Source: Serinus canaria (Eukaryota; Chordata; Aves; Passeriformes; Fringillidae). Taken from it: 64,000 nt of DNA. The notes below the pieces were generated by a model. It ran no database searches. It worked only from the letters and a program-made list of their open reading frames with translations, and was not told the DNA's origin. The position numbers and the translations under genes were made by a program. The stretch spans positions 43,438,433 through 43,502,432 of the forward strand of contig NC_066343.1 of the NCBI RefSeq assembly GCF_022539315.1, written 5' to 3'. Positions 59,747-64,000 of this stretch are shown here, in pieces. Within the stretch, counting starts at the first letter, position 1, and every line of letters begins with the position of its first letter.

Positions 59747-62140
59747 CTAGAAAATGACAGTAGAGGTATACTACATTGTGAACAAAAAATCAGATGGATA
59801 ACACACCATTTACTTAAAACTGCTTAGAGAAACTCATTAACAGTATTACAGAAACATGTAAAAGCTGCAAATAATTCTGCTCTCTTAAATTACTCACAAA
59901 TCCAAAATCAAAACCAGATCTCAAAATATTAAGGGAACATTTTTAGACCACCACCCTATTTTCGAAATCTAAATTTATGTTCTTAACAATGGCTGCTTTA
60001 TACAGACATTTCTTCTGCAGTAACTTATTCTACTTATTAGATGGTAGTTTGTATGTCATATGCTATTAAATTTCTTGACAAAGTATTGCTCCTTCTAGAC
60101 TTTTCTGGTGAAACTTCAAGCTGTAAGTATCACTGGACTAACAAAAAAGCCTTAACTGCATATTCTGGAACTAAAGATATTGTTAGTTAAGAATTTCCTC
60201 AGAAAAGTACTTTTTTTACTGTAAATCTAATACTTGTAGCCGCAGACAGCACAAGCGTTGTGGTCAAACTGAAAACTTAAAGAGAAAAACAGATTCTAGC
60301 TCACAGTGTTGCTCAAGGATGGTACTTTATTTTGTTAAACCATTGAATTCCAGGACCCTTCCTAGCTATCAATCCATTGTGCAGCAATTCCTTGGCACAA
60401 TACAAGGCTGCCGCACAGTGATCAACTTACCTAGCTACCAAACCTTTTCAGAGAGGACACATTTCAGTCGTAGCAGCTCCTGTAAGTTATATCCCCAATA
60501 TTCAGTAGCAGACTCATGTATGCATGACCTAGACTGGTCAAGTTAGTATGGCCTGATGACTGACCCCTGGTCAGTTGAGTTTTCATTACCAGGTGTGATT
60601 ACATCCTGCTCTGTAACAAACACTGGGCAAAATGTTCTTTCTTAGTGTAAGTGGCAGCAATATGCCTGTTGAGTCACCTTATGGCAATCACAAAGTGAAA
60701 TGCTTTAGCTCAAACCCTCTCCTCAGTGCCACAAGGCTGGGGACAGATATGCATCTTCTAACAGCTGTGCCTGGGAAAGATGATATAATTCCCACATGGT
60801 CAATGCATCCATGTAGCTGGAGTCTGGCACCTCAGTGCCACTGCTGGAGAAGGAATGACGTAAACAGCCTCCCCAGTTGATTGCATAACTAAAAGCGGTG
60901 GGTAGTTTAAAAGTCAATGGAAGTGGCTTGAGCTGACCTTGGACTGCAATGATGAGAGAAAACTCATTTAACTCTATTGCCAGTGGCGTTCTGAAAGCAA
61001 TGATGAGCAGCTGGCAAACAGTAAAGTCTTCAATCAACAAACTTGATCCAGAAGACATGTTCTTAAGACTAGCCAGAAGTTTTATTTTATCCCTTATTAA
61101 AAAGATCCTGACAACATCACTTTCTTGTAACTGCCCATATTCTTAAGACAAATACTCATTTCAATAGAGAAGATAAAATTTGGTACAATTATCACATGGC
61201 AGTGCAATCTCAAATACTAGTATTCCCCACATAAAAAGTCAGGCATACTGATAAAAATTACAAAAAGCAGTGTAAAAAAAGGGTTAAGTAAATAAATCTC
61301 CAAATTCATGCCAATCAAGAAGTTAAGTGGTCCAAAGTTGATTAAAATCAATCAAGCATACACCTTAGTAAGCTTAGTATTTGTCATAAACAGACAAACG
61401 GGCATAGTCATTTTATTTATGTAGAATATGCTTTTCATAAAGCCTAAGATAAACTCATTATTTCAACAAATAAATTACAAATTAAAGACATTGAGTACTT
61501 TTTTTAGAAAAACCTCAAATCCTCTCACAGTAAGTATAAGAAATTTGTGAGACAATAAAAGTTGCCTGTGCTTTTGCTGACTGTTCCTTAAATATATTCT
61601 GTTCTTCATTTTGCATAGTTTAGGCTATATGTAGTTGCAAACAAATGTCATTACCACCTATGATCAGTAAAATGCCTGTTTATAACCATTAGCTCATGAA
61701 CACATAGGGGAAAAAAAAAGGAAAACATAAAAATGAGAAGTAGACAAGCCACACAATCAAGAGAATGCTTTAAACAAAACTGGACTTCATATTTGCTTGA
61801 ACAAAACCTGAGCACTATATAAAAATGAAAAAAAATCCAGCAAAACCAAGAAGACAGAAATAGTGTCAATATATAGGGGAAATATCTAAGTAGTTGTACT
61901 CAGGTTCTGGAATTTATTTTATTACTTGAATTTTAATCTTTCTTTTTACAAAAGAGGAATACACCTACCAACCTGACACACACTTACTGATTTCTCAGCT
62001 GCCTGTAAAAAAAGAGCTCCATATGAAACACAAGCTTTAGACCTATATTAGTAACTCAGAAAAGAGTCAACAACCTCAAACTGTTACAATTTAAATTCAC
62101 ATTCCTGTTACTTTAAAAAGTCTACACCTGTTAAGTGCTC

Positions 62141-62200
62141 ATAGAATTATTTAACTTTAGAAGGACCTTTAATATCCTCTAGTCCAACTTCTGCTGCTGA
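62141..62200 (-). mobile_element. Short CR1 3'-end remnant
   Basis: ATAGAATTATTTAACTTTAG, AAGGACCTTTAATATCCTCT and AGTCCAACTTCTGC are a decayed antisense form of the CR1 tail (bird consensus ATAGAATCAT...GGAAGGGACCTT...CTAGTTCCAA). Only about 60 bp remain. Confidence 0.7.
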
Positions 62201-63284
62201 CTTATAAGCTGTAAGAATTACAGAAATTTCAGTAATTATTAACTTCCTATTGAATCACTGCTTTTTATTTTCTTGTTTAAAAAAATGGAATACTGAGTAC
62301 TTTAAAACATAACTCCATTTAAGTTGACTCCATTAGTCACAGACTACATCAAAACCTGCTCCTCTATGGCATGCAGGTCTTGCTATTGACTTTAGTAGGA
62401 CCAATATATGAACAGTATTATACTTCATTTGCTTTGAGGTTATTTTCCCACTCTTTTCTTCTTCCAAAAGAGAGATCTAGAAATTGCCATGTTGTGATAC
62501 TTATTTTAAATAAAATACCATGAAGTCTTTTTGTGGTAAATTTATGGTTAAATTATTTTATTTTCTAATAAAACCCTTGAAGTCTCTGTCCACATGGCTA
62601 TACAGACATATTTCTTGGAAAACTAAATCAAACAAATCAAGTCTTAGATCTTAACGAACACCTCCAAAATGCCTATACTTTTACCTTAAAATATTCAGTA
62701 GATTGCTGTTACCAAAACATACTTGAGGGTCTACGATATCCTCATAACCTGCTCATTTTTTTAAGTATACTTGTGAAATTTTTTCAGCTTCAGAAAGCCT
62801 AAGAATCCAGATGTAAGTAATGAAATAAATTATAAACAAAAGTTTTGCTTATCAGCGGACTCCAACTCAAAAGGAGTTGGGTACCATTTTCTGTTAAACT
62901 TAACCTATCCTTGAATAATTGAGAAATATTCTTTTAATTTAAATAGCCTAAAGACTTTGTTTATTCAAATATAAGAGAATGTTGAACATTATTTTTTAGA
63001 AGGGAAATAGACCTTCCCAAGACAGAAAGATGGGTGAAATTTCTCTTGCTGATGTTTTGTTTTGGACTAATGTCAATTTAATTTAGTAATTCCAGACTTC
63101 TGTGGCCCAAGTATCTTTGGATAAGAGCAAAAAAAAATTATTAAAAATTATTAAACCCAAATTATTTAGTGAAAAGGTTTGGTTACTATAAAAACAACCA
63201 ACTTCTTCTGTATAAACACATGACACTATCAGCAAATTAGAATTTGAAGATCAACACATGAAGAAAGAGTATTTACAAAGGTAT

Positions 63285-63566
63285 GTAGTGACACAACAAG
63301 GGACAATGACTTCAAACTGAAAGAGGGGAGATTTGAATCAGATATTATGATGAAATTCTTTATTGTGAGGGTGATGAGGCACTGGAACAGGCTGTCCAGA
63401 GAACCTGTGGATGCCCCACCCCCTGCAGTGTTCAAGGCCAGGATGAATGGGGCTTTTCACAACCTGCTCTAGTGGGAGGTGTCCCTGCCCATGGTCACAG
63501 TGGGGTGAAACTAGATGATCTTTAGGTTCCTTCCAAGACAGGCCATTCTATGATTCTATGATTCTA
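63285..63566 (+). mobile_element. CR1 LINE, 3' end with octamer tail
   Basis: This has the typical CR1 3' end: GAGGCACTGGAACAGGCTGTC, GTTCAAGGCCAGGATGAATGG, TAGTGGGAGGTGTCCCTGCC and CTAGATGATCTTTAGGTTCC, ending in ATTCTATG repeats. It is 5'-truncated, as most CR1 copies are, and antisense to CNTLN. It is the best-preserved CR1 here and a strong sign of a sauropsid, most likely bird, genome. Confidence 0.95.
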
Positions 63567-64000
63567 GTCCATCAGATCCTCAAAGAGAGATGTGACCTCT
63601 TCCTGGCTTTTCACTTTCTACATCTAAACTCTAATTTGTAATCTAAGAACTAAGGGAAGTATTACAAATACTAAAGCCAGAAAGGCAAATAATATGGGCT
63701 GTAATGGAACAAAAACTTTAAAATCCTAACACTATCAGGAAAAAAGAGCAGAAGCGTGAGTTTCAAGACTAATAAATCAGTCAAAGTCCAAGCTCTGTAT
63801 GAAGGATGGAGTCCAGTTTCAGAGTAAAGATCAGAAATCTGCAATCCAGAAAATGCAGTCTGAGAGGCAGCACTAGGTTCTTCAAAAGCTTCTACCTTAT
63901 AATTATCATTTTTCATATTATGAACTGAAATAGTAACTCACAGAGTAACTCAACAGAGAAGTCCATGAAGTTCACTTCCTAAAGTCTATTCTGAATCCTA

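Larger units (their letters stand above)
1..64000 (-). other. CNTLN: CNTLN (centlein) gene, internal part: nine coding exons and introns
   Basis: Nine minus-strand exons join in order into a continuous coiled-coil protein matching the middle of vertebrate centlein. Diagnostic stretches are EPPVKRSRSLSPKSSF, LQTNYRALKEQLKQW and SIKVMSNVFENFSKDGWED, which I recall as nearly unchanged in human CNTLN. Centlein is a centriole/centrosome protein reported to bridge C-Nap1 (CEP250) and CEP68 and help hold centrosomes together. Recovered phases, in transcript order: 59583-59746 ends phase 0; 53266-53391 is 0 to 0; 48257-48374 is 0 to 1; a gap follows; 27908-27957 starts with the last base of a codon and ends phase 1; 23465-23536 and 22042-22133 are consistent; 18648-19168 is 0 to 2; 15855-16008 completes that codon and ends phase 0; a gap follows; 11998-12222 starts with two codon-completing bases. 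No promoter, first exon or polyadenylation site is visible, so both gene ends lie outside. The gene assignment is strong; the exon list is incomplete. Confidence 0.93.
59747..64000 (-). other. CNTLN: CNTLN intron upstream of the first recovered exon
   Basis: No coding exon was recognised here. The exon at 59583-59746 begins with two codon-completing bases, so the preceding exon must end in phase 1, and nothing here matched the expected upstream centlein sequence. The stretch contains a CR1 3' end (63285-63566), a short CR1 remnant (62141-62200), and a more complex segment at about 60310-61150 that I cannot assign. The 81-codon minus-strand frame at 63671-63916 has a plausible acceptor but does not resemble centlein and has no credible donor. 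Confidence 0.6.

Noticed and set aside
61985..62020. 15-bp micro-exon between TTTTTTTACAG and GTAAGT on the minus strand
   Set aside because: Splice signals look good, but insertion before the 59746 exon in the required phase creates a TGA; human centlein has nothing matching.
63671..63916. Upstream CNTLN exon with 81 codons
   Set aside because: There is a TTTCAG acceptor nearby, but the translation lacks coiled-coil character, does not resemble the expected centlein segment and has no suitable donor.
1..64000. CRISPR arrays, bacterial operons, phage, tRNA or rRNA genes
   Set aside because: None seen. Repeat spacing, composition, introns and LINE content are those of a vertebrate nuclear genome.

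Overview
This is vertebrate nuclear DNA, most likely from a bird. It is AT-rich, has no operons or dense reading frames, and is almost all intron. The bird assignment rests on CR1 LINE fragments, one ending in the typical CR1 3' tail of repeated 'atgattct' (63285-63566), and on two LTR copies of a GC-rich type I recognise from bird genomes. I cannot name the species.

One gene explains the coding content: the middle of CNTLN (centlein, a centrosome-linker coiled-coil protein), on the minus strand, so exons run from high to low coordinate. I resolved nine coding exons: 59583-59746, 53266-53391, 48257-48374, 27908-27957, 23465-23536, 22042-22133, 18648-19168, 15855-16008 and 11998-12222. Each has AG/GT boundaries. 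Splice phases agree across all junctions between adjacent recovered exons, and the peptide follows the order of human centlein as I recall it. Phases show that at least one exon is missing from my list in 27958-48256 and one in 12223-15854. The N-terminal exons lie beyond 64000 and the C-terminal exons before 1 (or unseen in 1-11997). The human gene is on 9p, which corresponds to the avian Z chromosome, so the window is probably Z-linked (inference).

The introns hold CR1 fragments (30060-30420, 30577-30632, 31270-31870, 42931-43200, 62141-62200, 63285-63566), two related solo-LTR-like elements on the plus strand, antisense to CNTLN (14631-15689 and 26812-27811), a degenerate LTR-like fragment (58270-58556), A/C-rich low-complexity tracts, microsatellites, and several perfect short inverted repeats.

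The observations most worth a second look are: (1) a 9-A run in the exon at 11998-12222 that shifts the frame, where 8 A would restore the expected protein; (2) the two LTRs share a core of about 590 bp, including 288 identical bases, while their ends are clearly diverged, as gene conversion or mosaic origin would produce; (3) those LTRs sit 165 and 96 bp from CNTLN splice donors and bracket four coding exons whose loss would shift the frame; (4) a tandem-acceptor exon in which only the downstream AG keeps the frame. I found no sign of an undescribed multi-gene system.
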